DNA of 34,144 bases, taken from Choristocarpus tenellus KU-1152 (taxonomy: Eukaryota > Phaeophyceae). Below, piece after piece: positions 30,701-33,836 of this stretch. The notes under the pieces are model-generated. The model saw only the letters and a list, made by a program, of their open reading frames with translations. It was not told the DNA's origin and ran no database searches. Within the stretch, counting starts at the first letter, position 1. Every line of letters begins with the position of its first letter. The translations under genes were made by a program, and so were the position numbers. The stretch lies in the NCBI GenBank assembly GCA_964200185.2, contig CAXNAD020000055.1:1-34144 (forward strand), written 5' to 3'.

Positions 30701-32023
30701 CATTAAAGTGTAGAGGGTTGAGCAGATGGCTGATTGATCTTGCTGGGCATGAAACGGACCATGAGGCATGGGTCAAAAGCCTTCCCCACGGTTAGCTGGG
30801 CCAGCATACATGTTCAAATGCGTGTTTTATTTCACCATTTCGGTGTTGGCAGTTGTCAGAACTAGTCCCCACTTTTTAACATACACAGCCTATTCTAAAC
30901 AAAATGTAATACTGAAAAATGGGGCGCAATTTTTCTTACCCTTCCTCAGCCAGTTCTTGTTTTCCTTGTGGTGATCTTCCCGCCCATCGCAGCAAGTCTC
31001 GAGGTGATATCGGTCCATGCTTTCCCAAAAAGAGTCGACTTGTTTGCCGTCTGGCCTGGACATAAATATGCAGAAAAACCGTAACAAAGGTGATATGCGC
31101 ATTTTTTTTATTAATTACAGCAATAGCATTGTGAATCACTAATTAATCAACTCCAGCTAGATCAATTAGTGTAGCTTAACTATAGTATTGATCGGTTCAC
31201 AACACCCATGACACTTAAATGAGATACAACTTTCAAATATAAAATCCAGTGCCTTCTTTATGAACATTAAAGAACTAACCTGCAAATCCTGCAGCACACC
31301 CACCAGCAGCTTACAATGACTAGGAGGAACTCCACATCTCTTTTCCAATATGGTCTCCCACTCCTCGCCAGGTATATCACCCACATGAACCTGATCCGGT
31401 TTTCAAGACCGTTCCATGAAAGTATTTCCAAACGTATGTGAACTAGAGTTCCAGATCAGGTGGGTAATGCACGAAACGGTCAAGGTCATGGAGGATTCTG
31501 ACATTTAGAATCGCAGATTTTGATCGATTATACTGCTAAAACTTAAGTCTAAACACCTCCCTGATTCTATCCATTTCGTACTTGGACTGTAAGTGACCAT
31601 CATAATTTGCGTACCTCCAAGAACCTGTTCCTGAAAGCTCTTGAAAGTGGCTTACGCCCACCATATACTCCAGGGGGGTTTTGAGTCGCAAAAAGGCGGA
31701 AGGCAGGATGCGGTTTGATGATCTCTTGGGTTTCAGAGAGGAAGAGTTCTCTGTTGTTATCAAGGACTCGATTTAGAGCCTCAAGAACCTGTATGCAAAC
31801 AGAGAAGACAACAACTGTTGGTATCTTAACAATTGTGCATCACTCCAAGTCTTGATTCAGGAGTAAAACAGTGATCTTCTGTAAGAAGCGCTCTGATATG
31901 AAACACTTGAAATACAACAGTTCGGATATGTTTCCATTGGTCACTTCTTACCTCTGAAGGGGCGAGGTTAAGTTCATCAAGGATGATCCAGTAACCTTGT
32001 CGTAGTGCTTGCACTAACACCCC
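449..32023 (-). CDS. MDN1: midasin, giant AAA+ ribosome-biogenesis ATPase, partial at both ends (43 exons)
   Basis: Midasin is a nuclear dynein-like AAA+ ATPase. It uses six AAA modules, a long linker and a C-terminal MIDAS domain to pull the UBL-domain factors Ytm1/WDR12 and Rsa4/NLE1 off pre-60S particles (family knowledge). Seen here in order: an AAA3 Walker B and arginine-finger region, AAA4 with Walker A GETGCGKT, AAA5 with GSPGVGKT, AAA6 with GHRGTGKT, a linker of more than 2,500 residues with family motifs such as SHRKL and YYYLKSL, then the acidic region with the block GMGEGEGKKDVSDQIEDEEQ. AAA numbering follows the six-module scheme by motif order. Exons were joined by GT-AG sites (one GC-AG), codon phase and family continuity. 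AAA1, AAA2, the AAA3 Walker A and the MIDAS domain are outside the window. Only one junction (into the exon at 26512) is unresolved. Confidence 0.96.
991..1163 (-). CDS. MDN1: MDN1 exon w42: acidic region, LDREMGD and DEKMWDDD motifs
   Basis: 57 codons plus two bases. GEKEDESKDKEHDDKEELDR, EMGDTGDCADVVDEKMWDDD, then Asp/Glu repeats. Matches the family LD.qMGD......DE.lW.DD. Donor GTAAGA in phase 2. Confidence 0.95.
1164..1478 (-). other. intron between exons w41 and w42
   Basis: 315 bp, GT-AG, phase 0. AT-rich. No RNA gene, repeat or open frame of interest. Confidence 0.85.
1479..1549 (-). CDS. MDN1: MDN1 exon w41: acidic region, FDGELFDIP motif
   Basis: Completes Gly, then EEEEDNGLEMENDFDGELFD and IPK. 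Matches the family G.EM..DF.GELyD. 23 further codons, phase 0 end, donor GTGAGC. Confidence 0.95.
1693..1846 (-). CDS. MDN1: MDN1 exon w40: start of acidic region, KDVSDQIEDEEQ motif
   Basis: 51 codons plus one base: FDDDVEGTGMGEGEGKKDVS then DQIEDEEQILGLKGDEK. GTGMG.GEG.KDVSDQIEDEEQ is the hallmark of midasin just before the Asp/Glu-rich tail. Donor GTGAGA in phase 1. Confidence 0.97.
2143..2265 (-). CDS. MDN1: MDN1 exon w39: end of linker, LL.KG.C motif
   Basis: 41 codons, phase 0 to 0: GSGKLHYVIVRVFRTLLSKG then LCSDETEEGDGEGGGD. Matches the family KL.Y....VF..LL.KGFC, which marks the transition from linker to acidic region. Donor GTACAT. Confidence 0.95.
2433..2548 (-). CDS. MDN1: MDN1 exon w38: linker helix
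   Basis: Completes Glu, then YDAASAAIISLCADLVHLAR and RVEAAAAAVMTGLIAFSK. 38 codons, phase 0 end, donor GTGAGG. The other two frames hit stops or break phase with both neighbours. Ala-rich amphipathic helix. Confidence 0.87.
2772..4146 (-). CDS. MDN1: MDN1 exon w37: linker
   Basis: 458 codons plus one base, starting VMRGLADHLGLLVLQQRGAV, the continuation of the REAE helix (family RM.GF.EH...L...QR). Then helical linker with Ser/Gly-rich loops. The frame stays open past the end to a stop at 2737-2739, but a perfect donor GTGAGT at CCT G|GTGAGT gives phase 1, which exon w38 needs, so the exon ends at 2772. Confidence 0.93.
4147..4457 (-). other. intron between exons w36 and w37
   Basis: 311 bp, GT-AG, phase 0. 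Contains a short telomere-like TTAGGG pair near 4361-4376, too short to interpret. Nothing else seen. Confidence 0.85.
4458..4589 (-). CDS. MDN1: MDN1 exon w36: linker, ADYYYLKSL motif
   Basis: 44 codons, phase 0 to 0: TRQAVGEIAKRADYYYLKSL then SEVMRLRLEASSP and ITRREAE. Matches the family R..YY.KSL....RLR..S...DI..RE. Acceptor ATGCAG, donor GTAACA. Confidence 0.95.
4722..5546 (-). CDS. MDN1: MDN1 exon w35: linker
   Basis: 275 codons, phase 0 to 0. Opens with an acidic run (VDSEEDFMDDAETKEEGDSN), then a basic patch (KLSLKRKGMKG), then helical linker. LRKKTVGKQVKKRAVLDLLS followed by ELKKQGLSH matches the family K..A..DL...LK..GLS. Donor GTGAGG. Confidence 0.93.
5547..5975 (-). other. intron between exons w34 and w35
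   Basis: 429 bp, GT-AG, phase 0. Very AT-rich with A and AT runs. No gene or repeat recognised. Confidence 0.83.
5976..6113 (-). CDS. MDN1: MDN1 exon w34: linker
   Basis: 46 codons, phase 0 to 0: VSSAEVLHGAITEGVGERAG to VPSLFIMFGMVKK. Low conservation, Gly/Ser-rich, but a good acceptor (TTTTCAG), donor GTAACA, and phase-consistent on both sides. Confidence 0.85.
6114..7029 (-). other. intron between exons w33 and w34
   Basis: 916 bp, GT-AG, phase 0. Carries copy B of the dispersed element (6542-6698). Short open frames on both strands have no recognisable content. Confidence 0.83.
6542..6698. repeat. dispersed intronic element, copy B
   Basis: Second copy of the element at 259-410, same orientation, in a different MDN1 intron 6.3 kb away. 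The similarity starts at CTGCGTTCAG and fades after GCATGT. Flanks differ outside these limits, which suggests independent insertions rather than one large duplication. Confidence 0.75.
7030..7126 (-). CDS. MDN1: MDN1 exon w33: linker, YYSL..S..SHRKL motif
   Basis: Completes Lys, then WDEQTYYSLAESSEKSHRKL and TKLLRGYEEILE. This is the strongest linker signature (W.D..YY.L..S...SHRKL.K..R). 32 codons, phase 0 end, donor GTAAGA. Confidence 0.96.
7276..7358 (-). CDS. MDN1: MDN1 exon w32: linker charged helix
   Basis: 27 codons plus two bases: FAGEVASARDAVRQGIEKKL and KEEAKLA. The split codon gives Lys with exon w33. Donor GTGAGT. Matches the family helix of the form IEK.LKE..KLA.W. Confidence 0.93.
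7651..7823 (-). CDS. MDN1: MDN1 exon w31: linker, TLDTFL..GEF motif
   Basis: 57 codons after completing Gly: LFDTLDTFLRTAPIGEFFAR then LELIHVFAIQL. Matches the family L...LD.FL....LGEF..RL..L. Ends in phase 0 at YYSQ, donor GTGAGG. Confidence 0.94.
8181..8345. repeat. intronic direct repeat, copy 1
   Basis: Matches 8458-8610 in several blocks: GCAGT.TTTTCATCA, AATTCTCAAGA.AGAACCAT, CAGCGACGATGAAATAC, TCATAGCC, GTAAACAACAA. Spacing about 277 bp. Degenerate, so the duplication is old. Confidence 0.8.
8458..8610. repeat. intronic direct repeat, copy 2
   Basis: Second unit of the tandem pair with 8181-8345. The best block is AGCGACGATGAAATAC, identical in both copies. Lies within the same MDN1 intron. 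Confidence 0.8.
8692..8989 (-). CDS. MDN1: MDN1 exon w30: linker, WWFYLYR motif
   Basis: 99 codons plus one base. The acceptor at 8990-8991 has a strong pyrimidine tract and gives AHRWWFYLYRLLLGDWENLK, matching the family A.KWWF.LY. A later AG at 8961-8962 would lose this motif and break the frame, so the upstream start is preferred. Ends in phase 1 at donor GTAGGT. Confidence 0.93.
9141..9380 (-). CDS. MDN1: MDN1 exon w29: linker, WRALELRSW motif
   Basis: 80 codons, phase 0 to 0. LARVADRIRRMPLHSPVGAV, then LSKAQEWEQQAHRGIRL and VTRWRALELRSWSLLLDSRE. The last is the linker signature WR.LEL.SW..LL. Donor GTTTGT. Frame continues smoothly into the WWF motif of exon w30. Confidence 0.95.
9381..9754 (-). 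other. intron between exons w28 and w29
   Basis: 374 bp, GT-AG, phase 0. Contains a perfect 13-bp hairpin (9483-9518) and a smaller one near CCTACC..GGTAGG at 9647-9664. No coding content. Confidence 0.85.
9483..9518. repeat. perfect inverted repeat, 13-bp arms
   Basis: ATTTTCCTACTCC, a 10-base loop, then GGAGTAGGAAAAT. Perfect arms. Could fold as a hairpin in the pre-mRNA or be the remnant of a small palindromic element. Confidence 0.85.
9755..10340 (-). CDS. MDN1: MDN1 exon w28: linker
   Basis: 195 codons after completing Arg, from KPVVEDGTLDSARLLAIQRS to FPGHGILIQ. The N-terminal part is a helix; the middle is Ser/Asp/Cys-rich and variable; the C-terminal part (VDFYHDANVVETRL, LLGEFPGHGILIQ) matches the family stretch before the P..K.L.GLE helix. 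Contains a perfect in-frame 15-bp duplication at 10016-10045. Donor GTTAGA. Confidence 0.92.
10016..10045 (-). repeat. in-frame 15-bp tandem duplication in exon w28
   Basis: AGTTCCATTCGGAAT occurs twice back to back on the plus strand. In the protein this gives a repeated five-residue unit, IPNGT IPNGT. Perfect copies point to a recent slip or duplication in a variable linker loop. Confidence 0.92.
10458..10639 (-). CDS. MDN1: MDN1 exon w27: linker
   Basis: 60 codons plus two bases. Includes FSEAEVSSLVKAHARLFLTS, resembling the HA.LF helix of other midasins. Acceptor TAGCAG, donor GTGAGG in phase 2; the split codon with exon w28 gives Arg. Confidence 0.88.
10640..11147 (-). other. intron between exons w26 and w27
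   Basis: 508 bp, GT-AG, phase 0. No repeat or gene recognised; the open frames on the plus strand here are short and featureless. Confidence 0.82.
11148..11288 (-). CDS. MDN1: MDN1 exon w26: linker acidic segment
   Basis: 47 codons, phase 0 to 0: VVGDEEREEERLKSLFPDFS then AGYNDIFDD. Matches the family pattern of an acidic run, LFPdf and a D.F segment. Acceptor CACCAG, donor GTGTGT. A further small exon in the upstream 1,078-bp intron cannot be excluded. Confidence 0.92.
11691..11764. repeat. weak intronic direct repeat, copy 1
   Basis: Shares CATCAG..AAAAAATTAGAGTG, a GTCCTC segment and GTAGG.. with 11863-11936, offset 172 bp. About two thirds identical by eye. Old duplication within one intron. 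Confidence 0.6.
11863..11936. repeat. weak intronic direct repeat, copy 2
   Basis: Partner of 11691-11764; the shared core is CAAAAAATTAGAGTG followed at similar distance by GGTCCTCATTGAGGTAGG. Confidence 0.6.
12367..12439 (-). CDS. MDN1: MDN1 exon w25: charged linker helix
   Basis: Completes Arg, then AEEKKAEEQRKKDEILKYKV, ending QEHI. Matches the family charged helix that ends in LY.YR before an acidic stretch. 24 codons, phase 0 end, donor GTGAGT. Confidence 0.92.
12702..12805 (-). CDS. MDN1: MDN1 exon w24: linker
   Basis: 34 codons plus two bases: ALLCRAELYQAVGCGRQSLK to AMEIAVNSWAR. Acceptor TTGTAG, donor GTATGA. Followed in the family by an Arg/Glu/Lys-rich helix, which is exactly what exon w25 encodes. 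Confidence 0.87.
12806..13107 (-). other. intron between exons w23 and w24
   Basis: 302 bp, GT-AG, phase 0. Has a 12-base A run at 12979-12990. No gene or repeat recognised. Confidence 0.83.
13108..13869 (-). CDS. MDN1: MDN1 exon w23: linker
   Basis: 254 codons, phase 0 to 0, from VDALLGTAHELKGTSIKLER to RDAARAQQAALLE. The acceptor has a good pyrimidine tract (TCTCTTCTACTACCATGAG). The open frame extends upstream through that tract, so the exact start rests on phase and acceptor quality. No recognisable subdomain; helical linker. Confidence 0.85.
13870..14424 (-). other. intron between exons w22 and w23
   Basis: 555 bp, GT-AG, phase 0. No motif-bearing frame seen; a small unconserved linker exon inside it cannot be excluded, because this part of midasin diverges quickly. 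Confidence 0.75.
14425..18514 (-). CDS. MDN1: MDN1 exon w22: AAA6 C-terminal half and first part of linker (1,363 codons)
   Basis: One uninterrupted 4,090-bp exon in an otherwise finely split gene. It starts (S)VLDRLNPLLELGGELVLTEC, continuing Walker B, and carries the AAA6 sensor block FRLFLTSNPACGEVSRAMRN at exon residues about 65 to 84, with an insertion of some 30 residues (about residues 25 to 54) before IIKPHPN. The rest is AAA6 lid and linker: long, helical, Leu/Val-rich and weakly conserved, as in all midasins. Begins in phase 2 (acceptor ATACAG) and ends in phase 0 at DTSPE with donor GTGAGC. No in-frame stop over the whole length. Confidence 0.96.
18613..18628. repeat. 16-bp perfect palindrome in intron
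   Basis: TAATTCTTAAGAATTA, self-complementary, in the 132-bp intron between exons w21 and w22. Could be chance in AT-rich sequence. Confidence 0.6.
18647..18948 (-). CDS. MDN1: MDN1 exon w21: AAA6 Walker B
   Basis: 100 codons plus two bases. Starts GIVTVEVLLGALESATVFLK and ends FQWCDGVLVNALERGEWLLL DGANLCSS. The Walker B segment at 18655-18681 reads LLLDGANLC: the Asp is kept but the catalytic Glu is Gly. Family knowledge: other midasins also lack this Glu in AAA6, so this looks inherited rather than a local defect. Donor GTGAGG. Confidence 0.95.
19181..19306 (-). CDS. MDN1: MDN1 exon w20: AAA6 insertion, middle
   Basis: 42 codons, phase 0 to 0, beginning VRTSQLTRCAWDAWEAVRRS. No strong family motif beyond the Trp-rich helix, but the strong acceptor (GTTGCAG), donor GTGTGT, open frame and matching phase on both sides support it. 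Confidence 0.83.
19586..19708 (-). CDS. MDN1: MDN1 exon w19: AAA6 insertion, first part
   Basis: 41 codons, phase 0 to 0. VDSRSRHAELRQKLQGVTEQ follows CYEQ of exon w18, as in the family (EQVD). Helical, poorly conserved after the start. Acceptor AACAG, donor GTAAGC. Confidence 0.88.
19709..21037 (-). other. intron between exons w18 and w19
   Basis: 1,329 bp, GT-AG, phase 0. The protein is continuous across it (CYEQ to VD), so no exon is expected inside. AT-rich; no repeat or RNA gene recognised. Confidence 0.85.
21038..21197 (-). CDS. MDN1: MDN1 exon w18: AAA6 Walker A
   Basis: First base completes Arg, then CVNMGWPSLIVGHRGTGKTS with P-loop at 21137-21163. Post-P-loop strand VALSPATDISELLGCYEQ matches the family (A.D..ELLG.FEQ). 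Ends in phase 0 at donor GTAAGA. Confidence 0.96.
21198..22246 (-). other. intron between exons w17 and w18
   Basis: 1,049 bp, GT-AG, phase 2. Contains an inverted repeat with arms of about 26 bp at 21923-21998. No coding content. Confidence 0.85.
21923..21998. repeat. inverted repeat, about 26-bp imperfect arms
   Basis: Left arm 21923-21949, right arm 21973-21998, 23-base spacer. Identical blocks ACGCCACA and AATTTCTTACAT in both arms, with a few differences between them. The 76-bp unit looks like a miniature foldback element or a long pre-mRNA hairpin. Confidence 0.85.
22247..22849 (-). CDS. MDN1: MDN1 exon w17: AAA5 lid and AAA6 lead-in
   Basis: About 200 codons, phase 2 to phase 2. Key segments: GAWEFNLRDVFRWCLLIL (lid motif WEFNLRD), DTLYVQRMRTLSDREAVQ (family LY.QRMRT), and PTYIQIGEVLVPRG, the strand leading to AAA6. 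The region between is Ser/Gly/Asn-rich and variable. Donor GTTGGT, acceptor TATAG. Confidence 0.95.
22850..23173 (-). other. intron between exons w16 and w17
   Basis: 324 bp, GT-AG, phase 2. Nothing recognised inside. Confidence 0.85.
23174..23349 (-). CDS. MDN1: MDN1 exon w16: AAA5 lid start
   Basis: 58 codons plus two bases. VFVDALTPEDLLHIAEAKFP continues the family RFT.V.VD.L sequence. Donor GTGAAA in phase 2; the split codon with the next exon gives Ser. Confidence 0.93.
23564..23740 (-). CDS. MDN1: MDN1 exon w15: AAA5 sensor region
   Basis: 59 codons, phase 0 to 0. NVLEGLNSCLDHREEVYIPE, then FKVFAAQNPLGQGGGRKGLP and KSFLSRFTK: sensor 1 and arginine finger of AAA5, with the QGGGRKGLP.SF..RFT motif. 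Donor GTAAGA. Confidence 0.97.
23942..24175 (-). CDS. MDN1: MDN1 exon w14: AAA5 Walker B
   Basis: 78 codons, phase 0 to 0. LVRINLSEQTDVSDLFGSDL matches the post-P-loop strand, and FAWCDGMFLKALKKGSWVLL DELNLASQ is Walker B with an intact Asp-Glu. A Gly/Arg/Glu-rich loop (GRGRGDESGGGESGG) separates them and is longer than I recall for other midasins. Confidence 0.96.
24397..24750 (-). CDS. MDN1: MDN1 exon w13: AAA5 Walker A
   Basis: 118 codons, phase 0 to 0. Carries the pre-AAA5 segment (FGVRYH, FSLGAATTGLNAVRVLRAL) and the P-loop LLEGSPGVGKTSLIEALA at 24433-24459. GSPGVGKTS is essentially invariant in midasin AAA5. Donor GTGAAC. Confidence 0.96.
24751..25074 (-). other. intron between exons w12 and w13
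   Basis: 324 bp, GT-AG, phase 0. Nothing recognised inside. Confidence 0.85.
25075..25362 (-). CDS. MDN1: MDN1 exon w12: AAA4 lid to AAA5 connector
   Basis: 96 codons, phase 0 to 0. Includes LTLSIRDLLGWAHFIS (lid helix, family SIRD-LLW) and YVHGASLIVLDGLGLGAG, the conserved hydrophobic segment with DG-G that precedes AAA5. Acceptor ATCAG, donor GTAAGA. Confidence 0.93.
25363..25754 (-). other. intron between exons w11 and w12
   Basis: 392 bp, GT-AG, phase 0. AT-rich; nothing recognised inside. Confidence 0.85.
25755..25889 (-). CDS. MDN1: MDN1 exon w11: AAA4 lid
   Basis: 45 codons, phase 0 to 0. VWVPGLFDRADMEGVVIKAL continues directly from the RFTE block of exon w10 (family RFTEIWVP). Later AMLDFAWWFNRE matches the lid helix before the basic or acidic turn. 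Acceptor TTTAG, donor GTAAAT. Confidence 0.93.
26115..26193 (-). CDS. MDN1: MDN1 exon w10: AAA4 sensor and arginine finger
   Basis: First base completes Arg across the GC-AG intron, then VMATMNPGGDFGKRELSPAL and RSRFTE. This is the family ATMNPGGD.GK.ELSPALR.RFTE block of AAA4. 26 codons, ends in phase 0, donor GTGAGG. Confidence 0.96.
26194..26511 (-). other. GC-AG intron between exons w9 and w10
   Basis: 318 bp. Donor AG|GCATGT and acceptor TTAAG|AG. Joining GGATTCAG to AGTTATGG restores Phe-Arg-Val and the family sequence FR.ATMNPGGD. The nearest GT (CAT|GTCAAT) gives the wrong phase. This is the only non-GT donor among the assigned introns. Confidence 0.88.
26512..27280 (-). CDS. MDN1: MDN1 exon w9: AAA4 insertion and Walker B
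   Basis: The conserved part near the low-coordinate end reads QGLFEWADGPLVTAM, LLLLDELSLAEDAVLERLNS and LAEKGGG: AAA4 Walker B with Asp-Glu. Upstream of it is a hydrophilic stretch of about 190 codons rich in Ser, Asp, Gln and Lys, with a basic cluster at 26922-26960. The 3' donor is GC (AG|GCATGT), confirmed by phase. The 5' edge is uncertain: acceptor AACAG gives 27280 but needs phase 1, while exon w8 ends in phase 0. An alternative acceptor at 27203 (AAAG) fits phase 0 but has a poor pyrimidine tract. Confidence 0.85.
26922..26960 (-). other. NLS-like basic cluster in AAA4 insertion
   Basis: Encodes KRKQRGNSKRRRK: two basic clusters three to four residues apart, inside the hydrophilic insertion of exon w9. 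Resembles a bipartite or double monopartite nuclear localisation signal, which would suit a nuclear protein. Inferred from composition only. Confidence 0.5.
27279..27421. repeat. two-unit tandem repeat of about 72 bp spanning a splice acceptor
   Basis: Units 27279-27349 and about 27350-27421 share CTGTTACACAca, TGTGTTGC.rTGGT.AAG, GGATmACA.AAATCCA. On the minus strand each unit carries the acceptor-like GTGTAACAG. The copy at 27281-27282 is the candidate acceptor of exon w9; use of the copy at 27354-27355 would introduce a stop in the required frame. Confidence 0.8.
27281..27711 (-). other. intron between exons w8 and w9 (boundary unresolved)
   Basis: Exon w8 ends in phase 0 but the acceptor at 27281-27282 needs phase 1. 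Either a microexon is hidden here (a 7-base candidate at 27559-27565 would fit) or exon w9 starts lower, at 27203. Confidence 0.6.
27712..27940 (-). CDS. MDN1: MDN1 exon w8: AAA4 post-P-loop strand
   Basis: Completes Arg, then MHVVNCHQNTEAADLLGGLR. This matches the family HQNTE..DLLG..RP block that follows the AAA4 P-loop. The remainder (LRGRDLLVKELRD and on) is more variable. Ends in phase 0 at a strong donor, GTAAGA. Confidence 0.94.
27941..28459 (-). other. intron between exons w7 and w8
   Basis: 519 bp, GT-AG, phase 2. Contains a perfect 11-bp hairpin (28220-28247). No coding content. Confidence 0.85.
28220..28247. repeat. perfect inverted repeat, 11-bp arms
   Basis: GTGCTCAGTCA, six-base loop CAATCT, TGACTGAGCAC. 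It would fold the same way on either strand; on the plus strand it is not followed by a T run, and here it is intronic, so terminator function is not implied. Confidence 0.85.
28460..28588 (-). CDS. MDN1: MDN1 exon w7: AAA4 Walker A
   Basis: Encodes HMRRLFRLVGRCLSNLEPVL and then LVGETGCGKTTVCQLYSTLL. The P-loop GETGCGKT is at 28498-28521 with intact Lys and Thr, preceded by the family GMRRL helix. Donor GTGATG in phase 2 lies just before an in-frame stop, and the split AG codon joins exon w8 to give Arg. Confidence 0.95.
29009..29125. repeat. intronic direct repeat, copy 1
   Basis: Starts CAGGCTCAG and shares with 29256-29370 the blocks TTGAGATTCC.TG, ATCCCCA..AATACGCAC.ACACG, GTCCCTAACTTTTC.CATCA.AGCC. 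A third lone CAGGCTCAG lies at 29178. Clear tandem-type duplication. Confidence 0.85.
29256..29370. repeat. intronic direct repeat, copy 2
   Basis: Partner of 29009-29125, offset 247 bp. The best shared block is GTCCCTAACTTTTC, identical in both. Divergence between copies indicates age. Confidence 0.85.
29794..29975 (-). CDS. MDN1: MDN1 exon w6: AAA3-AAA4 connector
   Basis: 60 codons plus two bases. Begins LGVSIDTEALYSSVDVSLKH; moderately conserved, mostly helical and charged. Donor GTAATT in phase 2, rejoined with exon w7 to give Arg. Placed by phase and by the expected spacing between the AAA3 lid and the AAA4 Walker A. Confidence 0.87.
30194..30266 (-). CDS. MDN1: MDN1 exon w5: AAA3 lid, YMLLAER motif
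   Basis: Completes the Gly codon and then encodes YMLLAERLRREEEKMEMKNV, matching the family G-YMLLAER block. Ends in phase 0 at donor GTGTGT. Short (73 bp), but supported by motif and by phase on both sides. Confidence 0.93.
30267..30939 (-). other. intron between exons w4 and w5
   Basis: 673 bp, GT-AG, phase 2. Has a C8 run followed by A6 near 30466-30479. No gene or repeat recognised. Confidence 0.84.
30940..31055 (-). CDS. MDN1: MDN1 exon w4: AAA3 lid
   Basis: 38 codons plus two bases. It carries the lid motif ISPRDLLRWAGR (family consensus T.RDLFRWA). Ends in phase 2 at donor GTAAGA; the split Gly codon is completed by the A that opens the next exon. Confidence 0.92.
31280..31390 (-). 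CDS. MDN1: MDN1 exon w3: AAA3 lid start
   Basis: 37 codons, phase 0 to 0. The peptide begins VHVGDIPGEEWETILEKRC and matches the family segment just after the AAA3 large subdomain (two-residue acidic turn, then ETIL..RC..P). Donor GTTAGT, acceptor ATCAG. Confidence 0.92.
31615..31788 (-). CDS. MDN1: MDN1 exon w2: AAA3 sensor and arginine-finger region
   Basis: 58 codons, phase 0 to 0, donor GTACGC. It continues Walker B with VLEALNRVLDNNREL and carries the sensor-1 block FRLFATQNPPGVYGGRK and SRAFRNRF, the conserved end of the AAA large subdomain with its arginine finger. It is one of the most conserved stretches of the family, so frame and boundaries are secure. Confidence 0.96.
31952..32023 (-). 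CDS. MDN1: MDN1 exon w1: AAA3 Walker B
   Basis: 24 codons, phase 0 at both ends, acceptor CCAG, donor GTAAGA. It encodes GVLVQALRQGYWIILDELNL followed by APSE, the midasin AAA3 Walker B block with the catalytic Asp-Glu pair. The matching Walker A should be about 50 residues upstream, but I find no such sequence between here and 34144, so it lies beyond the right edge. Confidence 0.93.
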
Positions 32024-32164
32024 CTGGCCGAAACAAGACATGGACGGAAACGTGACAACATAAGGAATATAGATTAGAACTGAAGGAACATGGAGAAACT
32101 CTTACACAGAAACATGCAGATCAATGCAGAAAGAAGAAACGAAGATTACCTTCCTCAAGGCTTG

Positions 32165-33087
32165 CTGGATTAGAATCAACTGGTCACCTCTGGCTTGACG
32201 GGGACAGCTCTTTCGAATTAAACCATGGTCGATCTTGTAAGGGGAAAGAAGACTTTTTCATCATTTCCAGCATCAGAAATAGTTGGTGTCTACTGACGTA
32301 TTCAGCATCAAGTCTATTTGTAGACTTGGGACTTGCATACACTAGTACTTGCAAAGTTAGTGAGCACACACACACTAGGCAATTTTCACAAATTATAAGT
32401 TGGTGAGGTGTAATGGACAAGGGAAGACATCGACTCCCTTCACGCTCAATACAAGAGAGAAATTTGACACTGAGCACACAGAATGCAACACTGGATCAGA
32501 GTTGACCAGTCACCCTCTGGCTTGTCGGGGCTGGCTCTTTCATAATAAAAAAAAACCATGGTCGATCTTACATGGGGAAAGAAGACTCTCTCATCATCTC
32601 CAGATAGGCGCATCACCAAATAATCATTCACATAACTAAGCAGACTCCAAACAGAACCTCTTCAATGTTGCACTGTAATTTATTTTCTTAATCACTGGAT
32701 CAGAATCAACCTAGCACCTTCTGGCTTGGCAGGGCCGGCTCTTTCATACTAGAACCATGGTCGGTATTACATGGGGAAAGAAGACTTTCTCATCATTTCC
32801 AGTTCCTTGATAAAATGTGACAAATCTTTCTGACGTAGTAGTTTCGCTTTCATCAAGACAAGCTACCAAACTAAGCTAATGAAAATCCTTTCAAGGTCTC
32901 CCATGTATGCTACCCTGGCAAGTGACAAGGCTTTGGTCAGAAACAAAATACTGAAGGATCTTTGAGGCTCACTCTTGTAGTACTGGATCAGAATTGACCA
33001 AACACCCTCTGGCTTGGCGGGGTTGGCTCTTTCCGATATAACCATGATCGATCTTCCATGGGGAAAGAAGACTTTATCATCACATCC
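32165..33087. repeat. four-copy degenerate interspersed array, about 108-bp core
   Basis: Cores at 32165-32270, 32491-32603, 32695-32802 and 32983-33087, all in the same orientation. Shared order: CTGGATyAGA, TCTGGCTTG.CGGGG, GGCTCTTTC, AACCATGGTCG, GGGGAAAGAAGACT, TCATCA. Start-to-start spacing is irregular (326, 204, 288 bp), with unlike DNA between cores. It reads as repeated insertion or as a decayed tandem array. Confidence 0.9.
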
Positions 33088-33487
33088 ATACCATCAAAAG
33101 TGTGCTATATGATCATTTAAAATTGTGGCTAAGAACTTACTGAAGTCTTACTGTTTAGAAGTACAAGAATCAGATAGGTGATTTGTTCTTTCTCCAAAAA
33201 AATCCAGGTCATTGGTGTGGGCAATGACAAGCATAGTCTATCAATACTTCAGACACTGCAGAAGAGATTTAGCAGACCTTCTCCATTGGCAGAAAGAAGT
33301 AGATGTTTGTCTATGTGTGACAAGTAGCTTATCTACCACACTATCAAGAACATAATGGAAAAGAGGTGAATGACCCAGAAACACACAAGAAATCTCGATC
33401 AGAAAATGTTCCATGGTGTATCTTCAAGAACTTGTCTCAAGCATTGAAGGTGTTGTCAAGCACCCCACATTGCATGGTAAAGGATTG

Positions 33488-33836
33488 CAGAACAGGTCTC
33501 CAAGATGTTTTTTCATCACATCGAAATATTTCCCACAGTTTCTAAAGCAGGGTTTGATGAGACTTCAAAAAGGACATTCTGTATTTCCTAGAAACTACAC
33601 AAGCTTTCTCTTTGCATCATAGTTGATTCAGTAGCGTAAAATGTGCATTGGGGCTCTGCAAAAATCGATCAGATAGTGGTGCATGTTGAATCATCAATAT
33701 CAGGCACCAAACATGAGAACTGAATAGGCAAAACTACACTTCTCAGCGTAGAATTTGTGACCCAATCAGTCTGCATATGGCTACCATTTACAGAACAGGT
33801 CTGTGATATGGATCTGTTTTCCTCACATCGACATTC
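33488..33836. repeat. weak direct repeat pair in right-edge intron
   Basis: 33488-33530 and 33791-33836 share CAGAACAGGTCT and TC.TCACATCGA.AT, offset 303 bp, similar to the spacing of the array just to the left. May be another decayed tandem period. Confidence 0.5.

Noticed and set aside
32863-33045. Minus-strand peptide ERANPAKPEGVWSILIQ shared among repeat copies
   Set aside because: It follows from the nucleotide repeat; copies contain stops and frameshifts relative to one another, so no selection for protein is evident.
33413-33622. 69-codon plus-strand open frame in the right-edge intron
   Set aside because: No recognisable domain or supporting signals; the length is unremarkable for this sequence.
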